Below are positions 29,290 to 36,704 of a DNA stretch of 64,000 bases, piece by piece. A program made the position numbers and the translations under genes. Below the pieces are notes generated by a model, which searched no databases, had not been told where the DNA came from, and saw only the letters and a list, made by a program, of their open reading frames with translations. This stretch comes from Evansella sp. LMS18 (GTDB taxonomy: Bacteria; Bacillota; Bacilli; Bacillales; Salisediminibacteriaceae). The stretch's first letter is position 1; every line of letters starts with the position of its first letter. The stretch lies in assembly GCF_024362785.1 (NCBI RefSeq), contig NZ_CP093301.1:3472001-3536000 (forward strand), in the 5' to 3' direction.

Positions 29290-29364
29290 GCGCCTATGGT
29301 GAAATGGATATCACACGAGATTTCGGCTCTCGCGTTCTGGGTTCGAATCCTGGTGGGCGCGCCA
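29290..29364 (+). tRNA. tRNA-Arg (anticodon UCG)
   Basis: A complete 75-nt cloverleaf with encoded CCA. Acceptor GCGCCTA/TGGGCGC, D stem GTGA/TCAC, anticodon stem CGAGA/TCTCG around TTTCGGC (anticodon TCG at 34-36), T stem CTGGG/CCTGG with TTCGAAT. The D-loop A20 expected for arginine identity is present. It should read CGA and CGG. Confidence 0.93.
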
Positions 29365-29378
29365 ACCATACATAAATT

Positions 29379-29406
29379 ACTCCAGTATAAAATATACTGG
29401 AGTTTT
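29379..29406 (+). terminator. Terminator of the tRNA-Arg gene
   Basis: A perfect 11-bp stem ACTCCAGTATA/TATACTGGAGT with an AAA loop and TTTT tail. Confidence 0.93.
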
Positions 29407-29413
29407 TCATTTT

Positions 29414-29700
29414 ACTATAAGAAAGTATAAAATTTTAGCAACGTAGCCGTCCCGACGCTGATAAAATTTTTAGGATTATAGTATAAGTTCAACTAAGGCA
29501 ATCCTTCGCCTCTTTTAAGGCTTGGCTTGCCAAGTTTTCTTTATTATCCCGATGTAACCGTCCGTAAAACTCCCGCCTCAAAACATGAGTGGAAGCGAAG
29601 GTGTTTAGGTGGGAGATAACGGACGCTAACATCCCGATTGGTTCAGCTAACAATCAGTGGGGGATGAATAAAACCCCCACTGATTGAAGGTTCACTTTAT
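29414..29700 (-). repeat. Dispersed structured repeat R1, complete copy D
   Basis: The longest copy in the window, reversed relative to copy A. The left part (29414-29525) is AT-rich with CTATAAGAAAGTATAAAATTT and ends in a small palindrome around CTTGGCTTGCCAAG. The middle (29530-29640) is the CCGTCCGT/ACGGACG long palindrome. The right part is the AATCAGTGGGGG/CCCCCACTGATT hairpin. The left part alone recurs at 49149-49277. There is no coding capacity. The modular palindromes and variable truncation resemble non-autonomous mobile elements, but no transposase-linked copy is in the window. Confidence 0.8.
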
Positions 29701-29863
29701 AAGAAGTGGTGTTCTAAGCTGGGAAAGCGAGCTTCTTGCAGAGGGAGAACAATATTGATAAGAAAGTTTAAAATAACAGATGATTACCATTTTTTCTGGG
29801 AAAATAGTGAATAGTAATCTTATGGCTGCAATTAACAGGCAGTAAACCACAGGAGGCGAGGGA

Positions 29864-30832
29864 ATGTTTCGGATAGGCTACAGGACGATAAAAACAGCGC
29901 TTGGAGCTTCACTGGCAATAGCGATTGCACAGTTCCTGCAGCTGGACTATTTTGCTTCAGCAGCAATCATTGCTATCTTATGTGTGCAGAAAACGAGAAG
30001 AAGCTCCCTTAGTATGTCATGGGTAAGATTTGCTGCCGCCATTATCGGTATGATTTATGCATCTGTCATTTTTGAACTGCTGGGATACCACTTTTTTTCC
30101 CTCGGAGTGTTTCTTCTCCTGTTTATTCCCACAACTGTAGCACTAAGGCTGCAGGCAGGTATTGTCACGAGTGCTGTCATCATCCTTCACATTTATTCTT
30201 ACGGGACAATCACTGCTGCACTTATTGTGAACGAACTGGCTCTGATAACAATAGGGGTTGGGTGCGCTCTGTTAATGAATATATACATGCCAAGTGTTGA
30301 AAATGATCTGAGTGATATGCAGAACAGACTGGAAGAACTATACTCGAAAATATTCCATGAATTTGCTGTTTATATTAAGTATGGGGAAAGCAACTGGGAC
30401 GGCAGAGAAATAACCGAAGCCGCTGATTTACTTCAGTCAGCCAAAAACACGGCAATCCAGAATTTAGACAATCACATTTTGCGTTATGAAGACCAGTACT
30501 ACCATTATTTTAAAATGAGGGAGAAACAGCTCGATATTATCGAACGGATGATGCCCCTGATCACTTCCATTGATCTTCAGCTGAAACAGGGAGAGATGAT
30601 AAGTGATTTCATTGAGCGGCTGAGTGTGGGGGTTAATCCGAAAAACACGGCATTTATCTTTATTAACCAGCTTGAAGAGCTTCGGGATATTTTTAAAGAG
30701 ATGCCTCTGCCTGAATCGAGGGAGGAATTTGAAGCAAGAGCTGCCATGCTTCAGCTCGTTCAGGAGATAGAGCAGTATCTGCTGATTAAAAGGCAGTTTA
30801 AGACTGTAAAAAATTACTCTTTACTCCGGTGA
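29864..30832 (+). CDS. yqjA: Aromatic acid exporter family protein YqjA
   Basis: 322 residues. The N-terminal half is a membrane domain (hydrophobic segments at about 10-30, 50-70, 75-92, 95-115 and 120-140) of the ArAE_1 (DUF939) family. The C-terminal half is a soluble helical domain with MQNRLEELYSKIFHEF and EDQYYHYFKMREKQLDIIERMMPLI. The family is linked to export of aromatic acids, but the substrate here is unknown. GGAGGCGAGGG precedes the ATG. Genome position after brxB matches B. subtilis. Confidence 0.88.
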   Translation: MFRIGYRTIKTALGASLAIAIAQFLQLDYFASAAIIAILCVQKTRRSSLSMSWVRFAAAIIGMIYASVIFELLGYHFFSLGVFLLLFIPTTVALRLQAGIVTSAVIILHIYSYGTITAALIVNELALITIGVGCALLMNIYMPSVENDLSDMQNRLEELYSKIFHEFAVYIKYGESNWDGREITEAADLLQSAKNTAIQNLDNHILRYEDQYYHYFKMREKQLDIIERMMPLITSIDLQLKQGEMISDFIERLSVGVNPKNTAFIFINQLEELRDIFKEMPLPESREEFEARAAMLQLVQEIEQYLLIKRQFKTVKNYSLLR

Positions 30833-30896
30833 ATATTTAACATGCTTTCTGTAACAACTAAAGTGTAGCAAAGGAAGTTATCCTGCAGCAGAAGGC

Positions 30897-31445
30897 GTGG
30901 TAAAATTGGTTTCCATATTTTTATCTTTATTGCTTGTAATTTCACCAGTATGGCCGATCGGGGAAAATCCTCTCGTAGGTGACCCGTATATCATTATTAA
31001 AAAATCAACGAATGAACTCGCATTCATATACGAGGGCGAGGTGCGGCAGGTGTATGATGTTTCTACTGGCAAGACGGATGAGTTGACACCTGAAGGAGAG
31101 CATACAGTTACAGTGAAAGCAGTGCGTCCTTATTACAGGAAAGATAATATTCAGGGAGGGGATAAAGATAATCCTCTCGGTTCCAGGTGGATAGGTCTGG
31201 ATGCAGACGGAACAGATGGAAGAATTTACGGAATTCACGGTACGAACAATCCAGGAACTATAGGGAGATATATTACCGCTGGGTGCATCAGAATGTATAA
31301 CAATGACGTGGAAATCCTGTTTCAGGAAGTGCCCCTTGGAACAAAAGTGATGATAACTTCCAGCGATGCTTCTTTTGAAGAACTGGGGGTAAAGGCAGGG
31401 GCGGTAAAGGAAACGGAATCAGAAGAAGAAAATGGAACACAGTAA
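30897..31445 (+). CDS. L,D-transpeptidase (YkuD domain)
   Basis: 182 residues. An N-terminal signal segment (SIFLSLLLVISPVWP) is followed by a YkuD catalytic domain with His114 in GIHGTNNPGTIG and the nucleophile Cys130 in ITAGCIRMYNND. It would cross-link peptidoglycan or attach proteins through meso-diaminopimelate. There is no LysM or SH3 domain. Start is uncertain: GTG 30897 has AAGG directly in front, while TTG 30906 has better spacing (10 bases) to GAAGG. Confidence 0.9.
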   Translation: MVKLVSIFLSLLLVISPVWPIGENPLVGDPYIIIKKSTNELAFIYEGEVRQVYDVSTGKTDELTPEGEHTVTVKAVRPYYRKDNIQGGDKDNPLGSRWIGLDADGTDGRIYGIHGTNNPGTIGRYITAGCIRMYNNDVEILFQEVPLGTKVMITSSDASFEELGVKAGAVKETESEEENGTQ

Positions 31446-31501
31446 AGAGGGTGTCCCAAAAGGTCGCTAAATTGCGACCTTTAAAGGACAGCCTCTTTTT
31501 T
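31444..31501 (+). terminator. Nested hairpin after the L,D-transpeptidase gene / left IS end
   Basis: Outer arms AGAGGGTGTCC and GGACAGCCTCT enclose GGTCGC/GCGACC, followed by TTTTTT. The outer 5' arm is also the likely left inverted repeat of the IS element. Confidence 0.75.
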
Positions 31502-31542
31502 GTAAAGCTGTTTTTGGTTGATTTTCGAGAGTCGAAGGCCTC

Positions 31543-33138
31543 TTATCCTGCCTTCGGCTCTCTTTTTGTTTCTTTTTGGCCCTTGAACTTTAGATGTGTT
31601 TCCCATTTTAGAAAGTTATGGGCAATACAAAGAAGACCCCATTCCAGCGTCGTTTTGGAAAGGCCTCTCAGATGGAACCGATTAAAGCCTCGGTTATATT
31701 TAATTTGTCCAAAAACCGGCTCTACGTCACACTTCCTCCGCCGGTAAAGCTGACTTCCAGTTTCTGTCTGAAGCCGTTCCCGAACCTGCCTTCGCTGTGC
31801 CTGATTCTTCATGGACACACTAATCGTTTTCGTATCTTTTCCTTTAGCGCATATTTCCTGGAAAGGACAGCCGTGGCAATCCACGCACCGGTAAACACGT
31901 TTGATTGTCGTATAACCGTTTTCTGTTTTTCGATCAGAATTATACTGAAACGTAAGACGCTTATTATTAGCGCATATCCACTCGTCTTCCTCTTCATCAT
32001 ATTGGAGGTTCTCCACCCGACCGAGCTGATCTTTAAACTTTTTGGTCTGTTCCTTATCCAGTGTACTGTATTTCACATAGGCTTCTATCTTCTTCTCTTC
32101 ACAAAAGGAGTAGTTTTCCTCACTTCCATAGCCAGAATCGGCGATCAGGTTGTTGGGAAGTCGGCGACCGTATTTTTCCAGTAAATCGAAGTGTGGTTTC
32201 AGGCAGCCTGGATCTCCAGCTCGCTGATGAAGGCTAAATCCGATGATAAACTGGTTTTCTGTCCCTGTCTGTATATTGTAGCCTGGCTTAAGCTGGCCGT
32301 TACGCATGTGGTCATCCTTCATTCTCATGAAACTCGCATCAGTGTCGGTTTTAGAGTAACTGTTTCGGCCGTCCAGAATTTCTTTTTGCGTCTCATATTT
32401 TTCTTTTCGTGGAAGGAGATCCTTTTCAAGAAGGCGCTTCGCCTTTTTAACCTCACGGTTTTGTGGTGCCTCAGCCAGTTTCTCTTCGAGTTCAGTAATG
32501 GACTGTTTGATGTCCTCCGAAGTGATTGGGTCAGCCTCTAGTTTCTCTTGTTCGTCCAACTCTCCTGCGTGATCCTCGTCTTGCCGGGTCACCTTCTCTA
32601 TACCCTGCATAATCTTATGGTACTTTTCGTTGAGCTGACTGTCGTAGCGCTCGGTGGCTTTTCGCCAGACGAACGTATACTTATTGGCGTTAGCTTCAAC
32701 CTTGGTGCCATCAAGGAAGTAGTCTTCTAACTTTACGAGACCATGATTCCGAAGGAGATCAACGATAGAAAAGAAAATCTCATAGATAATTTCTTTCATT
32801 TTCTCGGAGCGAAAACGGTTAATGGTGCGGAAGTCCGGCTGTTGGTGGCGAGCCAGCCACATAAAATAAATATTTTCCTTAAGCTGTTTTGCGATTTGTC
32901 TGGAGGAGTAGATTTTCTGGGTATAGGCATAGAGGATAATTTTTAACATCATTTTCGGATGATAAGGAGGACGTCCGCCCCCGTCATAACACCGATAGAG
33001 AATATTCTCATCGAGTTCTTCCACGGCTCGATTGACAATGCGACAAACGTGATGGGTTGGGATTTCTACTTCAAGATCCATTGGTAAATACAGCTGATCC
33101 ATGTTATAATCTTGGAAAGAAATATGATCATGTTTCAT
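31543..33138 (-). CDS. IS1182 family transposase
   Basis: 531 residues, apparently intact. An N-terminal DUF772-type helix-turn-helix region (GGGRPPYHPKMMLKIILYAYTQKIYSSRQIAKQL; QQPDFRTINRFR) is followed by a DDE domain: YFLDGTKVEANANKYTFVWRK holds the first Asp, IADSGYGSEENY the second, and the C-terminal KCDVEPVFGQIKYNRGFNRF the Glu. A charged coiled insertion lies at about 190-250. The ribosome binding site GGAGG sits in a hairpin (see the leader feature), a usual way to keep transposase low. Confidence 0.95.
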   Translation of the reverse strand: MKHDHISFQDYNMDQLYLPMDLEVEIPTHHVCRIVNRAVEELDENILYRCYDGGGRPPYHPKMMLKIILYAYTQKIYSSRQIAKQLKENIYFMWLARHQQPDFRTINRFRSEKMKEIIYEIFFSIVDLLRNHGLVKLEDYFLDGTKVEANANKYTFVWRKATERYDSQLNEKYHKIMQGIEKVTRQDEDHAGELDEQEKLEADPITSEDIKQSITELEEKLAEAPQNREVKKAKRLLEKDLLPRKEKYETQKEILDGRNSYSKTDTDASFMRMKDDHMRNGQLKPGYNIQTGTENQFIIGFSLHQRAGDPGCLKPHFDLLEKYGRRLPNNLIADSGYGSEENYSFCEEKKIEAYVKYSTLDKEQTKKFKDQLGRVENLQYDEEEDEWICANNKRLTFQYNSDRKTENGYTTIKRVYRCVDCHGCPFQEICAKGKDTKTISVSMKNQAQRRQVRERLQTETGSQLYRRRKCDVEPVFGQIKYNRGFNRFHLRGLSKTTLEWGLLCIAHNFLKWETHLKFKGQKETKREPKAG

Positions 33139-33205
33139 AAAGAAATCGCCTCCTGGTATGGTTTTGGTGTGGTGCTTTAATTATACCAAATGGGGCGATT
33201 TCTTT
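33139..33205 (-). promoter_or_regulatory. Transposase leader: RBS-masking hairpin with internal promoter
   Basis: AAAGAAATCGCC at 33139-33150 pairs perfectly with GGCGATTTCTTT at 33194-33205. On the minus strand the ribosome binding site (GGAGG, 33149-33153) overlaps the inner end of the 3' arm. An extended -10 promoter TGGTATAAT (33180-33188) lies inside the loop. Transcripts entering from outside carry both arms and hide the site; transcripts from the internal promoter lack the 5' arm. The mechanism is inferred by analogy with other IS elements. Confidence 0.65.
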
Positions 33206-33232
33206 ATTTTTCAATTTTATTAAAATAGCTCG

Positions 33233-33357
33233 AAAGAGCGGCAGGCGGCGACTCCCGCGGGAAAAGCAACGGCTGAAGACCCCGCAGGGCGTTTTTCCCG
33301 AGGAGGCTGAAGCGTTGCCCGGGGAACGCGTCCGCCGAGAGCGATGCGAGCGAACCA
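33233..33357. repeat. Bacillaceae-type GC-rich intergenic repeat (R2-related)
   Basis: The core GGCGACTCCCGCGGGAAAAG, CGGCTGAAGACCCCGCAGG and GAACGCGTCCGCC is typical of a repeat class scattered through Bacillaceae genomes. It shares blocks with the R2 copies at 27.3 and 61.3 kb but lacks their outer arms. Confidence 0.75.
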
Positions 33358-33392
33358 ATTACATTTACTTCAATTAATTGGTTATAAAGAAA

Positions 33393-33436
33393 GAGGGTGT
33401 CACCAAAAGCTAGGCTTTTGGGACACCCTCTTTTTA
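33393..33436 (+). terminator. Hairpin at the right IS end
   Basis: AAAGAGGGTGTC and GACACCCTCTTT arms with a CCAAAAGC/GCTTTTGG inner stem and a T tail. It could also terminate prli42 on the minus strand. Confidence 0.7.
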
Positions 33437-33483
33437 GACTTTAAATAGTATAAATTTTAACGGTGAAGTTCGTTCAACGCGAT

Positions 33484-33573
33484 TTAGTACATGGATAAAC
33501 CGGCTAAAACTGTACCTAGTGCCATTGTAGCTATCATTACATATATAATTGCTTTCCTCATTTTGCGGGGCAT
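33484..33573 (-). CDS. prli42: Stressosome-associated membrane miniprotein Prli42
   Basis: A 29-residue protein, MPRKMRKAIIYVMIATMALG then TVLAGLSMY, with a basic N-terminus and one transmembrane helix. It matches the pattern of Prli42, which in Listeria anchors the stressosome (RsbR) to the membrane for stress sensing. AGAGGAGGTAAG at 33578-33589 lies at ideal distance. It is a single-gene unit between the IS element and the mutase region. Confidence 0.88.
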   Translation of the reverse strand: MPRKMRKAIIYVMIATMALGTVLAGLSMY

Positions 33574-33589
33574 CAGACTTACCTCCTCT

Positions 33590-34188
33590 TGAACATTGCT
33601 ACCATATATTTTACTTCTGTTAAGTCATTTAGGCAAGTGCTTCTGAGAAAAGTCTCCTCCTGTTTCTAATTTGAAGCTTTATCCGGGAGAAAGAAAACAC
33701 TGGGAAATCGAACGGATTGAAAATTAAGCAGATGTTGCGCTTATACCTGTATGAGAGTGGGGATGCGAAAGAGCACGATTCATGCATTGAGAGCAGGTAT
33801 GGCATCAGCTGAATACCTGAACGAGCACGATTCATAAAGGGTCCTATAACGAAAATTAACAGCAACATTTAACAAAGCCTGAAAATAGAAGGATATGCCG
33901 AATTCCGCAGCGACGAGCGTTACTTCATGAAACCGCTGCGAGTTGTCTCGACGGATGCAGCTTCATAGCGATACTGGCAGAAGAAGAGACCATCTATTTG
34001 CTGGGAAGCTGGCTCTTAGAGACGTCCTTTAAATGTGAAAATAACAGCTTCTTACCAAATCTAAATAAAAAGAAGGAAATGTCGAATCCCGTAACGAAGT
34101 AATGTATGTTAAGGCCTGTGAAATCTGGCTTTTCCCATGTACTATTCCAGATGGTTAAACCGGCAATTTCAAAGGAGGAAATCAAACA
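33590..34188 (+). repeat. 600-bp intergenic region with degenerate R4 repeats upstream of the mutase gene
   Basis: No gene is seen. GAGCACGATTCAT occurs twice (about 33771 and 33813). The unit ending GGTCCTATAACGAAAATTAA with a 'caacatttaacaaagcct' tail resembles the folD upstream repeat. GAAGGATATGCCGAATTCCG (33888) and GAAGGAAATGTCGAATCCCG (34072) form another degenerate pair. I looked for a cobalamin riboswitch because the next gene is B12-dependent, but found no B12-box motif. Confidence 0.5.
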
Positions 34189-35826
34189 GTGTCAGAACAA
34201 ACATCAGCTTTTGAAGAGTGGAAAAAGCGAACAGAAGAAGAACTTAAAAAACGACCAGAACGTAAAGATGAATTTTTAACTTCATCCGGTACAGAAATAG
34301 AACGATTATACACACCAGAAAAAATAGACGAAGAATACAAAGAAAAGCTTGGGTTTCCCGGAGAGTATCCATATACAAGAGGAGTAAGAAGGTCAATGTA
34401 CCGGGGCCGCTTATGGACAATGCGCCAGTATGCAGGATTTGGTTCAGCAGAAGAGACAAATAAAAGGTTCAGATATTTGCTTGACCAGGGCCAGACAGGA
34501 CTCTCTGTCGCCTTTGATCTTCCAACCCAGATAGGATATGATTCCGATGATGCCATGGCATTAGGGGAAGTAGGAAAGGTCGGAGTAGCTATTGATTCTC
34601 TTGAGGATATGGAAATCCTGCTCGATGGTATTTCCCTTGACGAGGTCAGCACCTCGATGACCATTAACGCTCCTGCTGCCATACTTCTTGCAATGTATAT
34701 TGCTGTTGCTGAGAAGCAAGGTGTTTCCAAAGAGAAAATACAAGGTACAATCCAGAACGATATTCTAAAAGAATACATAGCAAGAGGAACTTATATTTTT
34801 CCGCCAAAACCATCGATGAGGCTGATTACAGATATTTTCGCTTATTGTACAGAAAATACGCCGAAATTTAACACGATCAGTATAAGCGGATACCATATTC
34901 GTGAAGCAGGCTCAACTGCTGTCCAGGAGCTGGCGTTTACTTTATCGAATGCTGTCGCATACGTAGAGGCTGCCATTGAAGCTGGCCTGGATGTGGATAA
35001 ATTCGCGCCAAGGCTCGCTTTCTTCTTTAATGGGCATAATAATTTCTTTGAAGAGGCAGCAAAATTCAGAGCGGCCAGAAGAATGTGGGCAAAAATCATG
35101 AAAGAAGATTTCGGGGCGAAAAATCCGAAAAGCCATCAGCTTCGTTTTCATACTCAGGTAGCAGGCTCAACACTAACTGCCCAGCAGCCTGATAATAATA
35201 TTGTGCGTGTGGCGCTTCAGGCACTTGCAGCAGTTCTTGGGGGAACCCAAAGCCTTCACACGAACTCGAAGGATGAGGCGCTGGCGCTGCCAACGGAGGA
35301 TTCAGCGAGGATAGCCCTCAGGACACAACAGATTATCGCTCATGAAACAGGAGCAGCAGATACCATTGATCCTTTAGCAGGTTCCTATTATGTGGAAGCT
35401 CTTACTGATGACCTGGAAGAAAAAGCCTATGAATATATGCAGCAGATTAAAGAAAGAGGCGGAGCAGTTGCAGCGGTGGAACAGCAGTATATGCAGCGGG
35501 AAATACAGCGGGCAGCCTATGACTATCAGAAAAGAGTGGAAAAGGAAGAGGAAATTGTCGTAGGGGTTAATAAATTCACTTTAGATGAAGAACCTGATCC
35601 TGAATTAATGCGTGTGGATGATAAATTTGTGGCAGGACAATACGGGCGGCTGAAAAAGCTGAGAGAAAAACGAGATAATGTAAAAGTGAGCAGCGTGCTT
35701 TCAGAGTTGAAAGAAGCTGCAGAAGGAACAGAAAACCTGATGCCATACATTATCGAAGCAGTCAGATGTTATGCCACCATCGGTGAAATTTCAAATACTT
35801 TAAGAGATGTATTCGGAGAATATTAA
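34189..35826 (+). CDS. Acyl-CoA mutase large subunit, probably methylmalonyl-CoA mutase
   Basis: 545 residues: the substrate-binding TIM-barrel part of an adenosylcobalamin-dependent mutase without the cobalamin domain, which is in the next gene. Conserved blocks are [64 protein letters not shown] and [15 protein letters not shown]. Tyr81 (RQYAGF) and Arg211 (PSMRL) correspond to the Tyr/Arg pair that selects methylmalonyl-CoA; isobutyryl-CoA mutases carry Phe/Gln there. Start: GTG after AAAGGAGG. It is probably cotranscribed with the two genes downstream. Confidence 0.88.
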   Translation: MSEQTSAFEEWKKRTEEELKKRPERKDEFLTSSGTEIERLYTPEKIDEEYKEKLGFPGEYPYTRGVRRSMYRGRLWTMRQYAGFGSAEETNKRFRYLLDQGQTGLSVAFDLPTQIGYDSDDAMALGEVGKVGVAIDSLEDMEILLDGISLDEVSTSMTINAPAAILLAMYIAVAEKQGVSKEKIQGTIQNDILKEYIARGTYIFPPKPSMRLITDIFAYCTENTPKFNTISISGYHIREAGSTAVQELAFTLSNAVAYVEAAIEAGLDVDKFAPRLAFFFNGHNNFFEEAAKFRAARRMWAKIMKEDFGAKNPKSHQLRFHTQVAGSTLTAQQPDNNIVRVALQALAAVLGGTQSLHTNSKDEALALPTEDSARIALRTQQIIAHETGAADTIDPLAGSYYVEALTDDLEEKAYEYMQQIKERGGAVAAVEQQYMQREIQRAAYDYQKRVEKEEEIVVGVNKFTLDEEPDPELMRVDDKFVAGQYGRLKKLREKRDNVKVSSVLSELKEAAEGTENLMPYIIEAVRCYATIGEISNTLRDVFGEY

Positions 35827-35859
35827 TCGTCGGAGAATCAAGAGGAGTGACTGGATAAA

Positions 35860-36702
35860 ATGGATAAGATAAGGGTATTGATAGCAAAACCAGGACTTGA
35901 TGGGCATGACAGAGGGGCATTGGTTATTTCCCAGGCTCTCAGAGATGCAGGTATGGAAGTTATATATACAGGGTTAAGGCAGTCGCCTAAACAAATTGTC
36001 CGGGCAGCGATTCAGGAGGATGTGGATGCTATCGGTCTGTCGAGTCTTTCCGGAGCCCATAATGTGTTATTTCCCGAGGTTTTAAAACAGCTGAAGGAAG
36101 CAGACGCTGCCGATATAATTGTTTTTGGCGGAGGAGTCATCCCTATTGAGGATGTGAAGACCCTCGAGGAACAGGGGATTAAAAAAATATTCACCCCGGG
36201 GACACCTACAAAAACTGTGGCAGCTTATATAGAGCAAGCCGTACTGGAAGGGCGGGGAGAGGAAAGAGGGCTTCTGGATAAGCCAAAAGGGCTGGACCAT
36301 ATTGGGATTGCAGTCAAATCCATTGATGATGCCCTGCCATTTTATTTGGACCACCTTCACCTGAAAGTTGATACAATTGTGGAGGTTCCAACCCAGCAGG
36401 TAAAAGTAGCTTTTCTGGCTCTTGGGAATACAAAACTGGAATTATTGGAACCGCTTTCTCCATCCAGCCCGGTTGCAAAATTTATTGAGAAAAAAGGAGA
36501 AGGGATACATCATATGGCATTGTCGGTAACCAGCCTGCAGGAAAGGCTTGACCAGCTTAAGCGGGAGGGAGTCCAGTTAATCGACGAAACTCCGAAAGAG
36601 GGAGCGGGAGGTTATCCAATCGCGTTTCTCCATCCGAAAAGCGCCGGGGGAGTACTTGTAGAGTTGTGTGAGCCTGAGAAGACTAAAGGAGACGACGAGT
36701 AA
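35860..36702 (+). CDS. Fusion of mutase cobalamin-binding subunit and methylmalonyl-CoA epimerase
   Basis: 280 residues in two domains. Residues 1-135 form a B12-binding domain with DGHDRG, His16 being the lower axial cobalt ligand, plus GLSSLSGAH and FGGGVIP. Residues 145-275 form a VOC-fold methylmalonyl-CoA epimerase with metal-ligand candidates His147 (LDHIGIAV), the histidines of GIHHMAL and a C-terminal glutamate (VLVELCEPE). One polypeptide thus supplies the small mutase subunit and the enzyme that interconverts its substrate's epimers. The two domains are normally separate proteins. AGAGGAG precedes the start. Confidence 0.9.
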   Translation: MDKIRVLIAKPGLDGHDRGALVISQALRDAGMEVIYTGLRQSPKQIVRAAIQEDVDAIGLSSLSGAHNVLFPEVLKQLKEADAADIIVFGGGVIPIEDVKTLEEQGIKKIFTPGTPTKTVAAYIEQAVLEGRGEERGLLDKPKGLDHIGIAVKSIDDALPFYLDHLHLKVDTIVEVPTQQVKVAFLALGNTKLELLEPLSPSSPVAKFIEKKGEGIHHMALSVTSLQERLDQLKREGVQLIDETPKEGAGGYPIAFLHPKSAGGVLVELCEPEKTKGDDE

Positions 36703-36704
36703 GT

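Larger units (their letters stand above)
31447..33430 (-). mobile_element. IS1182-like insertion sequence
   Basis: A transposase gene flanked by 16-bp perfect inverted repeats, GAGGGTGTCCCAAAAG at 31447-31462 and its complement at 33415-33430. Both ends fold into hairpins with T-runs that could insulate the element from outside transcription. No certain target duplication is visible. Between the transposase and the right end lies a Bacillaceae intergenic repeat (33233-33357), so the true right end could also be nearer the gene. Confidence 0.7.

Noticed and set aside
31618-32184. 188-codon plus-strand frame inside the transposase gene
   Set aside because: Antisense to a conserved transposase, no ribosome binding site and no recognisable domain.
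33590-34188. Cobalamin riboswitch upstream of the B12-dependent mutase gene
   Set aside because: No B12 box or the expected surrounding helices could be found; the region is explained better by degenerate repeats.
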